NCBI GenBank assembly: GCA_023386865.1
Contig: JAEWIV010000016.1
Location: 1 to 16,576, forward strand
Direction of reading: 5' to 3'
DNA: 16,576 nucleotides
Source: Pseudomonadota bacterium
GTDB taxonomy: Bacteria; Pseudomonadota; Alphaproteobacteria; Reyranellales; Reyranellaceae
The translations under genes were made by a program, and so were the position numbers. Below, piece after piece: positions 1-6,419 of the stretch; position 1 is the first letter of the stretch, and the number at the start of each line of letters is the position of its first letter. The notes under the pieces are model-generated. The model was not told where the DNA came from. It did no database searches and was given only the letters and a program-made list of their open reading frames with translations.

Positions 1-615
1 CCCGGCGCGGGGCCCGGTGTCCGCGCCCCGCGCGAACCAGATACAGATCAGGGCGCAGATGCCGGGCGGCACGATGATGAAGAAGGCGGCGCGCCAGTCG
101 TAGGCCTCGCTCGCCATGCTGCCCACGATCGGCCCCAGCACGGGACCGAACACGGCGCCGATGCCCCACATCACGATGGCGGCGGGCTGCAGATGCTTGG
201 GGAAGGTCGCGAGCAGGATGGCCTGGCCGAGCGGCATGATCGGCGCACCGAAGGCGCCCTGCCCCACGCGCGCCAGGATCAGGGTCTCCAGGCTGCCGGC
301 GAAGCCGCACAGCAGGGAGGTGACGGTGAAGCCGAGCACGGTGAAGAACATCAGGGTGCGCCAGCCCAGCCGGCTCGCCAGCCATCCCGTCATCGGCGTG
401 GCGACGGCGGTGGCGACCAGGTTCAGCGTGATCACCCAGGAGATCTCCTCCTGCGTTGCCGACAGGTTGCCGCGCATCTGCGGCAACACCAGGTTGGCGA
501 TGGTGATGGTCATGCCGAACAGCATGTTGGCGAGCTGGACCATCAACAGGATGAGCCACTGCCGCCCGCTGATCGTGAACAGGCCGCCTTTGTCCTCGGC
601 GACGACGGTCGTCAT
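1..615 (-). CDS. DHA2-family (EmrB/QacA-type) MFS drug exporter, N-terminal part
   Basis: This is the first 205 codons of an inner-membrane, proton-driven multidrug or small-molecule exporter; the rest lies beyond the left edge of the window. The start is the ATG at 615-613, giving MTTVVAEDKGG. The upstream TGGGGA is only a weak ribosome binding site. About six hydrophobic segments are visible, near residues 19-41, 54-76, 86-106, 112-135, 143-163 and 172-194. GWLASRLGWRT (77-87) corresponds to MFS motif A. GAVFGPVLGPIVG (153-165) is the motif C typical of drug/H+ antiporters. The short sequence IANLVLPQMRGNL after the first helix is characteristic of the 14-helix EmrB/QacA family. It follows the amidohydrolase gene by 90 bp, so it may be co-transcribed and export or protect against a related compound. 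The substrate cannot be told, and no EmrA/HlyD partner is visible. The family call is strong; function beyond export is inference. Confidence 0.9.
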   Translation of the reverse strand, partial: MTTVVAEDKGGLFTISGRQWLILLMVQLANMLFGMTITIANLVLPQMRGNLSATQEEISWVITLNLVATAVATPMTGWLASRLGWRTLMFFTVLGFTVTSLLCGFAGSLETLILARVGQGAFGAPIMPLGQAILLATFPKHLQPAAIVMWGIGAVFGPVLGPIVGSMASEAYDWRAAFFIIVPPGICALICIWFARGADTGPRAG

Positions 616-684
616 TCCCCACTATCTTCGTTGCTCTTGCCGGGATGATTCGGCAAGACGCCGTCGAATGACAGGACAAACCCG

Positions 685-699
685 TGTTGCGTTGCAACA
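685..699. promoter_or_regulatory. Inverted repeat upstream of the MFS exporter (operator candidate)
   Basis: TGTTGC-GTT-GCAACA is a perfect 6-bp inverted repeat with a 3-bp centre. It lies in the 90-bp gap between the amidohydrolase stop (706) and the exporter start (615), about 70 bp upstream of the exporter. Exporters of this family are commonly controlled by small repressors that bind such sites. No regulator gene is visible in the window, so the role is a guess. Confidence 0.3.
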
Positions 700-705
700 A
701 TCGGC

Positions 706-1755
706 TCAGAGGCCGAGTCGATAGACCTTCGACGCCGTGCCGCTGAACAGGCTTTTCTTCTCCGCCGCGCTCGCCCCCGCCGCGAGCCGCTTGCAGGTAT
801 TCCAGTACACGCCATAACCGTAGGAGCCCTTGTCGACGGGGAAATTGCTTTCGAACATGGCGCGGTCGGCGCCGAACGCCTCGATGCAGGTCGCCATGTA
901 GGGCTGCCACAGCGCCGCCAGTTGCTCGGAGCTCGGCGCCATCTCCCCCTCGTGCACGTCGAAACCCAGCAACCGCATGCCGAGACCGCCCAGCTTCACA
1001 TGCACGTTGGGGCACTGGGCGATGGCGCGGATGCTCTTGCTCCAGTCGGCAAACACCGCGTCGCGCTTGCCCTTGTAGCGGCCGAGACCGATCGGTCCGC
1101 CGACATGGTTGAGCACGATCGTCGTGTCGGGAAAGGCGCGCGCCAGGTCGAGCACGTCGCCGAGTTGCGTGTGGTAGACCCAGGCGTCGAAGCTCAGCCC
1201 CAGCGGCGCGAGCTGGGCGAAGCCCTCGCGCACCTTGTTGTCGCGCAGGAGCCCTTCCGGACGCACCGCCGTAGCGCCCCATTGCGCCTGGTCCGGATCG
1301 GTCGAGGCGATGAAGCGGATGCCGCGGAAGCGGCCGCCGCCCGCCACGATCATCGCCTCCAGGACATCGCGCACGCGCGCGCCGAGCGGCAGGTCGGCAT
1401 GGCCGACGATTCCGGCGCAGACGCGCATCTTGCCGTAGCCGCCGCTGGCGCTCATGGCGGCGACGCCGTTGGCGAACTCGATCTCGCCCACCGGCCGCAT
1501 CTCGGCAGGCCCGTCCGCCCGGTACATCGACAGCCACTCGAGATAGACCGTGGCGATCACGTTGTGGCCGCCTTCGGCGATGTCCTTCACCAGGTCCGGC
1601 AGCAGGTAGGTGCCGCTCTCGGGACGATCGATCAGGTGGTGGTGGGGATCGACGATCGGCAGGTCGGGCTCGAGCGCCGCCTCGCGGCGCCTGGCCAGCC
1701 ATTCGGGCCGCACCACGAGGTGCGAGCTGATCGCGGTCGGCGCGGTCGACGACAT
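706..1755 (-). CDS. Amidohydrolase family protein (PF04909-type TIM-barrel hydrolase)
   Basis: A 349-residue predicted metal-dependent hydrolase of the amidohydrolase-2 family, which includes 2-pyrone-4,6-dicarboxylate lactonase, fuconolactonase and ACMS decarboxylase relatives. IVDPHHHL (34-41) supplies the D-x-H-x-H metal site after the first strand. Further likely active-site residues are H195 (WVYH), H217 (LNHVGG) and D308 (NFPVDK). FRGIRF (143-148) is a recurrent family segment. The start at 1755 is preceded by GGGAGG at good spacing; the open frame continues upstream to 2010, but that part overlaps the PEBP gene in another frame and is not protein-like. There is no signal peptide, so it is probably cytoplasmic. 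It lies between a PEBP-like gene and a DHA2 exporter, with 89 and 90 bp gaps, suggesting one transcription unit. The natural substrate is unknown; a lactone or an aromatic ring-cleavage product is a reasonable guess. Confidence 0.88.
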   Translation of the reverse strand: MSSTAPTAISSHLVVRPEWLARRREAALEPDLPIVDPHHHLIDRPESGTYLLPDLVKDIAEGGHNVIATVYLEWLSMYRADGPAEMRPVGEIEFANGVAAMSASGGYGKMRVCAGIVGHADLPLGARVRDVLEAMIVAGGGRFRGIRFIASTDPDQAQWGATAVRPEGLLRDNKVREGFAQLAPLGLSFDAWVYHTQLGDVLDLARAFPDTTIVLNHVGGPIGLGRYKGKRDAVFADWSKSIRAIAQCPNVHVKLGGLGMRLLGFDVHEGEMAPSSEQLAALWQPYMATCIEAFGADRAMFESNFPVDKGSYGYGVYWNTCKRLAAGASAAEKKSLFSGTASKVYRLGL

Positions 1756-1801
1756 CCTTGTTTCCTCCCGTCTTGCCGAACCGCGGGTCTCCAGGCCGGC
1801 A

Positions 1802-1813
1802 TCATGATCATGA
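1802..1813. promoter_or_regulatory. 12-bp perfect palindrome upstream of the amidohydrolase gene
   Basis: TCATGATCATGA is self-complementary and AT-rich in a GC-rich setting. It lies 47 bp upstream of the amidohydrolase start and 32 bp after the PEBP stop. It could be a repressor or activator site for the amidohydrolase-exporter pair. There is no direct evidence beyond symmetry and position. Confidence 0.3.
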
Positions 1814-1832
1814 GCGGACCCTGGAGGTCCGC
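1814..1832 (-). terminator. Hairpin just downstream of the PEBP-family gene
   Basis: GCGGACC and GGTCCGC form a 7-bp perfect stem with a 5-nt CTGGA loop, 12 bp after the PEBP stop codon at 1845. No run of T follows on the minus strand, so this is at best a weak intrinsic terminator or an RNA-stabilising hairpin. It would allow partial read-through into the amidohydrolase gene. Confidence 0.35.
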
Positions 1833-1844
1833 GCGCCGACAAGA

Positions 1845-2345
1845 CTAACGCGCGAACTTGCCGGTCAGCGTCGCCTTCTCGAGCGTGTTGAAATGGAGCT
1901 GGAAGCCGATGATGGCGGCCGACGTGTCGGCGTTGACCGGCAGCGCATCCTGCTTGACGGCGAACACGGTGAAGACATAGCGGTGCGGCCCGTGGCCCTC
2001 CGGTGGGCACGGGCCGCCGTAGCCCGGCGCGCCGAAGTCGGTCCGCGTCTGCAGCGCGCCCTTGGGCAGCAGGCCCGACTTGGGGTTGCCGGCATCAAGC
2101 TTGAGCTCGGTCGTGCCGGCCGGGATGTTCACCACCACCCAGTGCCAGAAGCCGCTGCCGGTCGGCGCGTCGGGATCGAAGCAGGTGACGGCGAAGCTCT
2201 TGGTTCCCGCCGGCGAGCCCGACCATGCGAGATGCGGCGACTTGTTGCCGCCGCCGCAACCGAAGCCGTAGTCGGCCGACAGGATGTGGTCCATCCCGAG
2301 GGTCTCGCCCTCCTTGAAGCTGTTGCTGCTGAGCGTGAGTGCCAC
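1845..2345 (-). CDS. YbhB/YbcL family Raf-kinase-inhibitor-like (PEBP) protein
   Basis: A 166-residue phosphatidylethanolamine-binding-protein fold, the usual length for the bacterial YbhB/YbcL branch. CFDPDAP (55-61) followed by FWHWVVVNIP (66-75) forms the conserved ligand pocket, and GYGGPCPPEGHGPHRY (108-123) is the second signature. The start is a GTG at 2345, chosen because GGAGG sits just upstream and the fold begins immediately (VALTLSSNSF). The frame stays open to 3008, but that part overlaps the polymerase gene in another frame. There is no signal peptide. Bacterial members are thought to bind small anionic or lipid ligands, but their role is poorly known. It is the first gene of a probable PEBP-amidohydrolase-exporter unit, so a ligand-binding or accessory role in the same process is possible. 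Confidence 0.93.
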   Translation of the reverse strand: MALTLSSNSFKEGETLGMDHILSADYGFGCGGGNKSPHLAWSGSPAGTKSFAVTCFDPDAPTGSGFWHWVVVNIPAGTTELKLDAGNPKSGLLPKGALQTRTDFGAPGYGGPCPPEGHGPHRYVFTVFAVKQDALPVNADTSAAIIGFQLHFNTLEKATLTGKFAR

Positions 2346-2416
2346 GGTTTCCTCCGAGATTGTCCGGCGCGTCGGAAACCGAGAGTGGACCAGCCTCGCC
2401 TCGCGAGGCAACTCGT

Positions 2417-3868
2417 TCAGGCCGGATCGCCGCGCATCACTGCCGCCTCGCCTCGCTCTGCAAATGCAGCGCGCAAGCCGAGGAGCGGATACAGCGCCGG
2501 CCCGCGCCGACCGGCCGCTGCCGCTTCGACCGGTCGCTGATGCAGCACCGTGGCGGCGGCGGCAAGGAACAGCACCGCCCAGCAGGTCGGGCCGACATAG
2601 GCGCCCGATGCCTGTCCGAGGATCGCCCACGCCGCCCAGCAGAAAACGGCGCTGGGCACCTCGAGCACGCGCAGCCACATCGTGACGGCCGCGACCATCG
2701 CCACGCCCCAAACGAATCCGAGATAGATCCAATGCAGCCAGAAGTAGTTGATCACCAGCTCGGTCGCCGGCGACACGACCTGCCAGCCGGCCGAGTAGTA
2801 GGGCGAGCGCAGGTAGAGGTTGGTGATTTCCCGCTCGACGAACGGCTCTCCGGTCAGGCCTGCCCCGGCGATGGGATAGCGGCCCATGATGTCGAGGCCG
2901 GCCATCGCCGGGCCCTGCACCCGGTAGAACGAGCTGGGATCGTTGCCCGCCATGACCGCCTCGAGCCGCTCCTGGAACAGGAGGTGGGCCAGCACGAAGA
3001 ACACGCACAGAAAGAGCGCCGCCGCGCAGACGACCAGCAGGAAGCGGCTGGCATCGATGCGGCCGCCGCGACGGCTGTCGAGGAAGAGCAGGTAAGGCAG
3101 GATCAGCACCAGCATCAGCAGCAGCGTCGGTCCCGGCATGGCGAACAGGCCGAGCCCGACGAGCGCCAGATAGCCCGGCAGCTTCCAGCGCCAGGAGCTC
3201 GTCACCAGCCAGATGAAGGCGAAGAGCGTGTAACAGAAGGTGACGCTGGCAGGCTCCGAGGCGAAGAACTTCGGGCGCACGCGATTGTAGAAGAGGATGT
3301 CCCGGAGGTCGTTCTCATAGACGCCCTTGTTGTAGAGAACCTTGCGCACGGCGTCGCTTACGGGGCGAAGGCCGCCGTAGCTCTCGAGCAGGCAGCCGAC
3401 CAGGATGACCAGGGCAAATGTCAGGAAGAGGCGGGCGATCTGCCGGCGGTTCGCTTGGCAGACCGTGAGGAACAGCGCATAGCCGATGATCAACGAATAG
3501 GTGAGCTGGATCAGCCCGTTCGTGCGGCGCGCCAGGAAGGAGACGTTGGTCGCGCACAGGATGGAGATCAGGTACAGCGTCGCGACGGCGACGAGCCCGA
3601 CCAGGGCGCGCTGGGTGATCAGGTCGCGCCGCCGCCACAGCAGGATCAGGCCGGCGATCCCGGACGGCGCCGACGGCAGCGGCACCTTCGCCGAGATCAT
3701 GATCGTGAAGTTGGTGTAGAGGCCGATCAGGAAGATCCCGATCAGCACGAAGTCGACCCAGTCCAGCGGCGCCGTCGCGGCACGCGGCATGAAGTAGCGC
3801 GGCGGCGGATGCGCCTGGTCGATGCTGCTCACATGCACATCGCGGAGCAGGCCTGGGCCGGAGACCAT
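2417..3868 (-). CDS. O-antigen polymerase/ligase-like (Wzy/WaaL/ExoQ-type) membrane protein
   Basis: A 483-residue polytopic inner-membrane protein with about ten or more hydrophobic segments (for example 38-55, 88-106, 119-136, 146-161, 208-223, 231-262, 276-298, 374-398, 405-420 and 425-442). FFASEPASVTF (201-211) resembles the conserved FxxEPs segment of Wzy and ExoQ polymerases. SSFYRVQGPAMAGLDIMGRY (312-331), followed by PIAGAGL, resembles the R...(N/Y)P..G.G segment of the same families. A large periplasmic loop with charged residues lies around 299-370. These features fit polymerisation of lipid-linked oligosaccharide units or ligation of glycan to lipid A. No glycosyltransferase, flippase or chain-length regulator lies nearby, so it is an isolated gene. 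The start is uncertain: the ATG at 3868 lacks a strong ribosome binding site, and Met27 (3790) would also precede the first membrane segment. Confidence 0.75.
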   Translation of the reverse strand: MVSGPGLLRDVHVSSIDQAHPPPRYFMPRAATAPLDWVDFVLIGIFLIGLYTNFTIMISAKVPLPSAPSGIAGLILLWRRRDLITQRALVGLVAVATLYLISILCATNVSFLARRTNGLIQLTYSLIIGYALFLTVCQANRRQIARLFLTFALVILVGCLLESYGGLRPVSDAVRKVLYNKGVYENDLRDILFYNRVRPKFFASEPASVTFCYTLFAFIWLVTSSWRWKLPGYLALVGLGLFAMPGPTLLLMLVLILPYLLFLDSRRGGRIDASRFLLVVCAAALFLCVFFVLAHLLFQERLEAVMAGNDPSSFYRVQGPAMAGLDIMGRYPIAGAGLTGEPFVEREITNLYLRSPYYSAGWQVVSPATELVINYFWLHWIYLGFVWGVAMVAAVTMWLRVLEVPSAVFCWAAWAILGQASGAYVGPTCWAVLFLAAAATVLHQRPVEAAAAGRRGPALYPLLGLRAAFAERGEAAVMRGDPA

Positions 3869-4060
3869 CCGTGACGTCTTTCAAGCCGCATCTCGTCCCC
3901 ACCCCGCGTGGGCCAGCGGGCAGCAACAGGCCGTCCGCGTCGCGGCGCGGCTCTGCGGAACCAACCACTCCGTGCGCTGGACAATAGCCCCAACCGGCCG
4001 GCCGATGGCCGCACTGGCGGTGTCGTCACCGCAATGTCACGGCCGAACCGGCGGCGCCGA

Positions 4061-4807
4061 CTACAAGCCCTGTCCGCCCGCCACCGCGATCGCCTGCCCG
4101 GTGACCCATGCGGCCAGGGGCGACGCGAGGAACAGCGCCACGTTGGCGACCTCCTCGGCGTGGCCCATGCGGCCGAACGGGATCGAGGCCAAAGTGGCGT
4201 TGTACAGCTTGGGGTCCGACGTCTTGCGGCGATCCCACACGCCGCCGGGGAACTCGATCGAGCCCGGGGCGATGCAGTTCACGCGGACGCGATCCTTGGC
4301 GTACATCGCCGCCTGGGTGACGGTGTAGTGGATCACCGCGGCCTTGATGGCGCCGTAGGGCGGCTGGCGCGCCGCCGGGTGCAAGGCCGCGATCGAGGAA
4401 ATGTTCACCACGCTGCCCTGGACCTGCTTCAGCGCCGGATAGGCCTCCTGCGTGGCATGCACGATCGCCATCATGTCGACGGCGAGGTTGGCGCCCCAAC
4501 CCTTGTCGTCGTCCGAGGAGCCGAACGCCGAAGCGTTGTTGACCAGGAGATCGACGCCGCCCAGGGCCGCGATGGCGTCCTTCACGTATCCGCGCACCGC
4601 ATCGCCCTTCGCGAGGTCGGCGCTGGCGGCATGGGCCTTGCGGCCGAGCCTGGCGATCTCAGCGCGAGCCTCCTCGAGCGTCCCGGGATCACGGGCGCAG
4701 ATCGAGACATCGCCGCCCGCCGCCGCGAAGCCCATGGCGATCGCCTTGCCGATGCCCCGGCTGCCGCCGCAGACGATCGCCTTCTTGCCCGTGAAATCGA
4801 TGTTCAT
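4061..4807 (-). CDS. SDR family NAD(P)-dependent oxidoreductase
   Basis: A 248-residue classical short-chain dehydrogenase/reductase of typical length. It has a Rossmann cofactor loop GGSRGIG (14-20), NNAS (90-93), the catalytic Ser in NISS (S138), and YGAIK, giving Tyr151 and Lys155 at the normal spacing. PGSIEFPG (191-198) is the usual loop after the catalytic helix, and the C-terminus VTGQAIAVAGGQGL is the standard ending. The residue after the first glycine strand is Cys13 rather than Thr, a mild variant. The start at 4807 is supported by GAGG six to nine bases upstream. It lies 14 bp downstream of a small membrane-anchored protein gene, so the two are probably co-transcribed. Substrate cannot be read from sequence; 3-oxoacyl or alicyclic alcohol/ketone substrates are usual. 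Confidence 0.93.
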   Translation of the reverse strand: MNIDFTGKKAIVCGGSRGIGKAIAMGFAAAGGDVSICARDPGTLEEARAEIARLGRKAHAASADLAKGDAVRGYVKDAIAALGGVDLLVNNASAFGSSDDDKGWGANLAVDMMAIVHATQEAYPALKQVQGSVVNISSIAALHPAARQPPYGAIKAAVIHYTVTQAAMYAKDRVRVNCIAPGSIEFPGGVWDRRKTSDPKLYNATLASIPFGRMGHAEEVANVALFLASPLAAWVTGQAIAVAGGQGL

Positions 4808-4821
4808 TGTCCTCGTTCCTC

Positions 4822-5067
4822 TCAACGCTGATTGACGCAGACCGCCGACAGGAGCGGCGGGGGCGAACCGTCGCTTCTCGCCGCCCCGCCGGTCGGCGGT
4901 GCACCGGCCGGGGTGCGCACAGTATCCCCGAACGCACTCAGTCGGCGTGCATCGTTGCGCAGCTCCGACAGGGCGACCTCGCAGGCCTGCCGCGAGGCGA
5001 AAGCGACCTGGTAGCTGGTGGTCGAATACGCGCCCAGGAACCACGTCACCAGCAACAAGTATTCCAT
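4822..5067 (-). CDS. Small hypothetical protein with N-terminal membrane segment
   Basis: An 81-residue protein starting at the ATG at 5067 (MEYLLLVTWFLGAYS), preceded by GGGGGG at good spacing; the open frame extends to 5133 but that start has no comparable site. Residues 1-15 are hydrophobic and could be a short signal-anchor. Residues 18-41 (SYQVAFASRQACEVALSEL onward) resemble a short helical motif containing one Cys, a pattern seen in small alphaproteobacterial proteins of unknown role. The tail is rich in Pro, Gly and Ala and is probably disordered. It is divergent from the periplasmic binding protein gene and 14 bp upstream of the SDR gene. The clean ribosome binding site and the uninterrupted frame make it likely to be real. 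I do not recognise a function. Confidence 0.65.
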   Translation of the reverse strand: MEYLLLVTWFLGAYSTTSYQVAFASRQACEVALSELRNDARRLSAFGDTVRTPAGAPPTGGAARSDGSPPPLLSAVCVNQR

Positions 5068-5114
5068 TCGTTCCCCCCGCCGATGGCCGGGCAATTCAAC
5101 CACGGCGTCCGGGC

Positions 5115-5126
5115 TTGTGCTAGGAT
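5115..5126 (+). promoter_or_regulatory. Possible extended -10 promoter of the binding-protein gene
   Basis: TGCTAGGAT (5118-5126) fits an extended -10 element (TGn plus TAGGAT, four of six matches to TATAAT). The only -35-like hexamer upstream, TTCAAC (5095-5100), is 20 bp away, which is too long. Transcription would begin near 5133, leaving a leader of about 27 nt before the start codon. Confidence 0.3.
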
Positions 5127-5159
5127 TTGGCAAAACACAACGACGTCTGGGAGGAAATG

Positions 5160-6371
5160 ATGCGATACGTGAAGACCGCCGTGGCGGCAGCAGTGGCGTG
5201 TGTCCTGGTCAGCGTTCCCGCCGCGCTTGCCCAGAACAATGCCGTGAAGATCGGCGTGCTGGACGACATGTCCGGCCCCTATGCCGAGAACACCGGACCC
5301 GGCGATGTCGCCGCGGTGCGGTTCGCGATAGCCGACTTCGGCGGCTCGGTGCTCGGCAAGCCGATCGAGCTCGTGACCGCCGACTTCCAGAGCAAGGTCG
5401 ATGTCGGCGTCGGCATCGCCAAGCGCTGGTACGACGACGAGAACGTCGACATGATCCTCGGCATCCCCAACTCGGCGATCGCGCTCGCCCTGGTGCGCAT
5501 CGCCCAGGAGAAGAACCGCATCGTCATGCCGACCGCGGCGGCGACGTCGGAGCTGACCGGCAAGTCGTGCACCGGCCATTCCATCCACTGGATCTACGAC
5601 ACCTACGGGCAGACCAAGACCATCGTGAATGCCATCAGCAAGATGGGCGGCGATTCGTGGTTCTTCGTCACCGTCGACTACGCCTTCGGGCTCGCGGTCG
5701 AATCCGACGCCACCAGCTTCATCAAGGCGGCGGGCGGCAAGGTGGCGGGCTCGGTGCGCCACCCGCTGAACACGGCGGATTTCTCCTCGTATCTGCTGCA
5801 GGCTCAGGCCTCCAAGGCGCAGGGCCTGATGTTCGCCAACGGCGGCAACGACATCATCAACGGCGTCAAGCAGGCGGCCGAGTTCGGGCTGGCCAAGCAG
5901 GGCATGAAGATCAGCGCCCCGCTGGCGCAGTTCCCCGATATCCGCGGCGTCGGGCTGAAGGTGGCGCAGGGCATCCTGATCTCGAGCCCGTTCTACTGGG
6001 ACATGACGCCCGAAGCGCGCGCCTTCACCGACCGCTTCACCAAGGTGATCGGCCGGCCGCCCTCCTTCATCCAGGCCGGCACCTACGGCGCCGTGCTGCA
6101 CTACCTCAAGGCGGTGCAGGCGGCCGGCACCGACGAGGCCAAGGCGGTCATGGCCAAGATGAAGGAGCTGCCGATCAACGACTTCATGACCAAGAACGGC
6201 AAGGTCCGCGAGGACGGCCGCGTGATCCGCGACATGTACCTCATGCAGGCCAAGACGCCCGAGGAATCCAAGGGCGAATGGGATCTGGTGAAGATGGTCG
6301 CGACCGTGCCGGGCGACGAGGCGTTCCGGCCGTTGAGCGAGGGCGGCTGCCCGCTGGTCGGCAAGAAGTAG
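5160..6371 (+). CDS. ABC transporter periplasmic substrate-binding protein (Leu/Ile/Val-type family)
   Basis: A 403-residue type-1 periplasmic binding protein. Residues 1-24 form a Sec signal peptide (MRYVK, a hydrophobic core, then ALA before Gln25). The mature protein begins VKIGVLDDMSGPYAENTGPG (29-48), the hallmark first strand and ligand loop of the amino-acid/urea/aromatic-acid HAAT family. Two Cys residues, one in GKSCTGHS and one in the C-terminal GGCPLVGKK, may pair as in related proteins. Two ATGs are adjacent; I chose the second (5160) because GGAGG at 5150-5154 is 5 nt from it and only 2 nt from the first. It should deliver a small solute to a LivHM-type permease, but no permease or ATPase gene follows, so it is an orphan. 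The ligand cannot be deduced: amino acids, amides and aromatic acids are all known for this family. Confidence 0.93.
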   Translation: MRYVKTAVAAAVACVLVSVPAALAQNNAVKIGVLDDMSGPYAENTGPGDVAAVRFAIADFGGSVLGKPIELVTADFQSKVDVGVGIAKRWYDDENVDMILGIPNSAIALALVRIAQEKNRIVMPTAAATSELTGKSCTGHSIHWIYDTYGQTKTIVNAISKMGGDSWFFVTVDYAFGLAVESDATSFIKAAGGKVAGSVRHPLNTADFSSYLLQAQASKAQGLMFANGGNDIINGVKQAAEFGLAKQGMKISAPLAQFPDIRGVGLKVAQGILISSPFYWDMTPEARAFTDRFTKVIGRPPSFIQAGTYGAVLHYLKAVQAAGTDEAKAVMAKMKELPINDFMTKNGKVREDGRVIRDMYLMQAKTPEESKGEWDLVKMVATVPGDEAFRPLSEGGCPLVGKK

Positions 6372-6419
6372 AGCGCGCACGCCGGCGCCCCTTGAGAGAC
6401 AGGCAGCGCCAGCGCTCTA
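6369..6419. terminator. Shared bidirectional terminator-like inverted repeat
   Basis: TAGAGCGC (6369-6376) pairs with GCGCTCTA (6412-6419), and an inner GGCGC/GCGCC pair (6384-6388 with 6406-6410) extends the structure. The left arm contains the stop codon of the binding-protein gene and the right arm contains the stop codon of the convergent MBL-hydrolase gene. No T-run follows on either side, so termination strength is uncertain. Confidence 0.4.

Noticed and set aside
116..724. Plus-strand open frames antisense to the exporter
   Set aside because: The opposite strand encodes a clear MFS protein with motifs A and C, and the plus-strand translation has no recognisable feature.
706..2010. Longer 434-codon version of the amidohydrolase
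   Set aside because: The extra 85 residues overlap the PEBP gene in another frame and are not protein-like; the ATG at 1755 has a strong ribosome binding site.
1845..3008. Longer 387-codon version of the PEBP-family protein
   Set aside because: The extension lies across the polymerase gene in another frame; the GTG at 2345 has GGAGG at proper spacing and begins the fold exactly.
3829..4029. A 66-codon minus-strand frame in the 192-bp gap upstream of the polymerase gene
   Set aside because: It overlaps the polymerase start, has no ribosome binding site and is basic low-complexity sequence.
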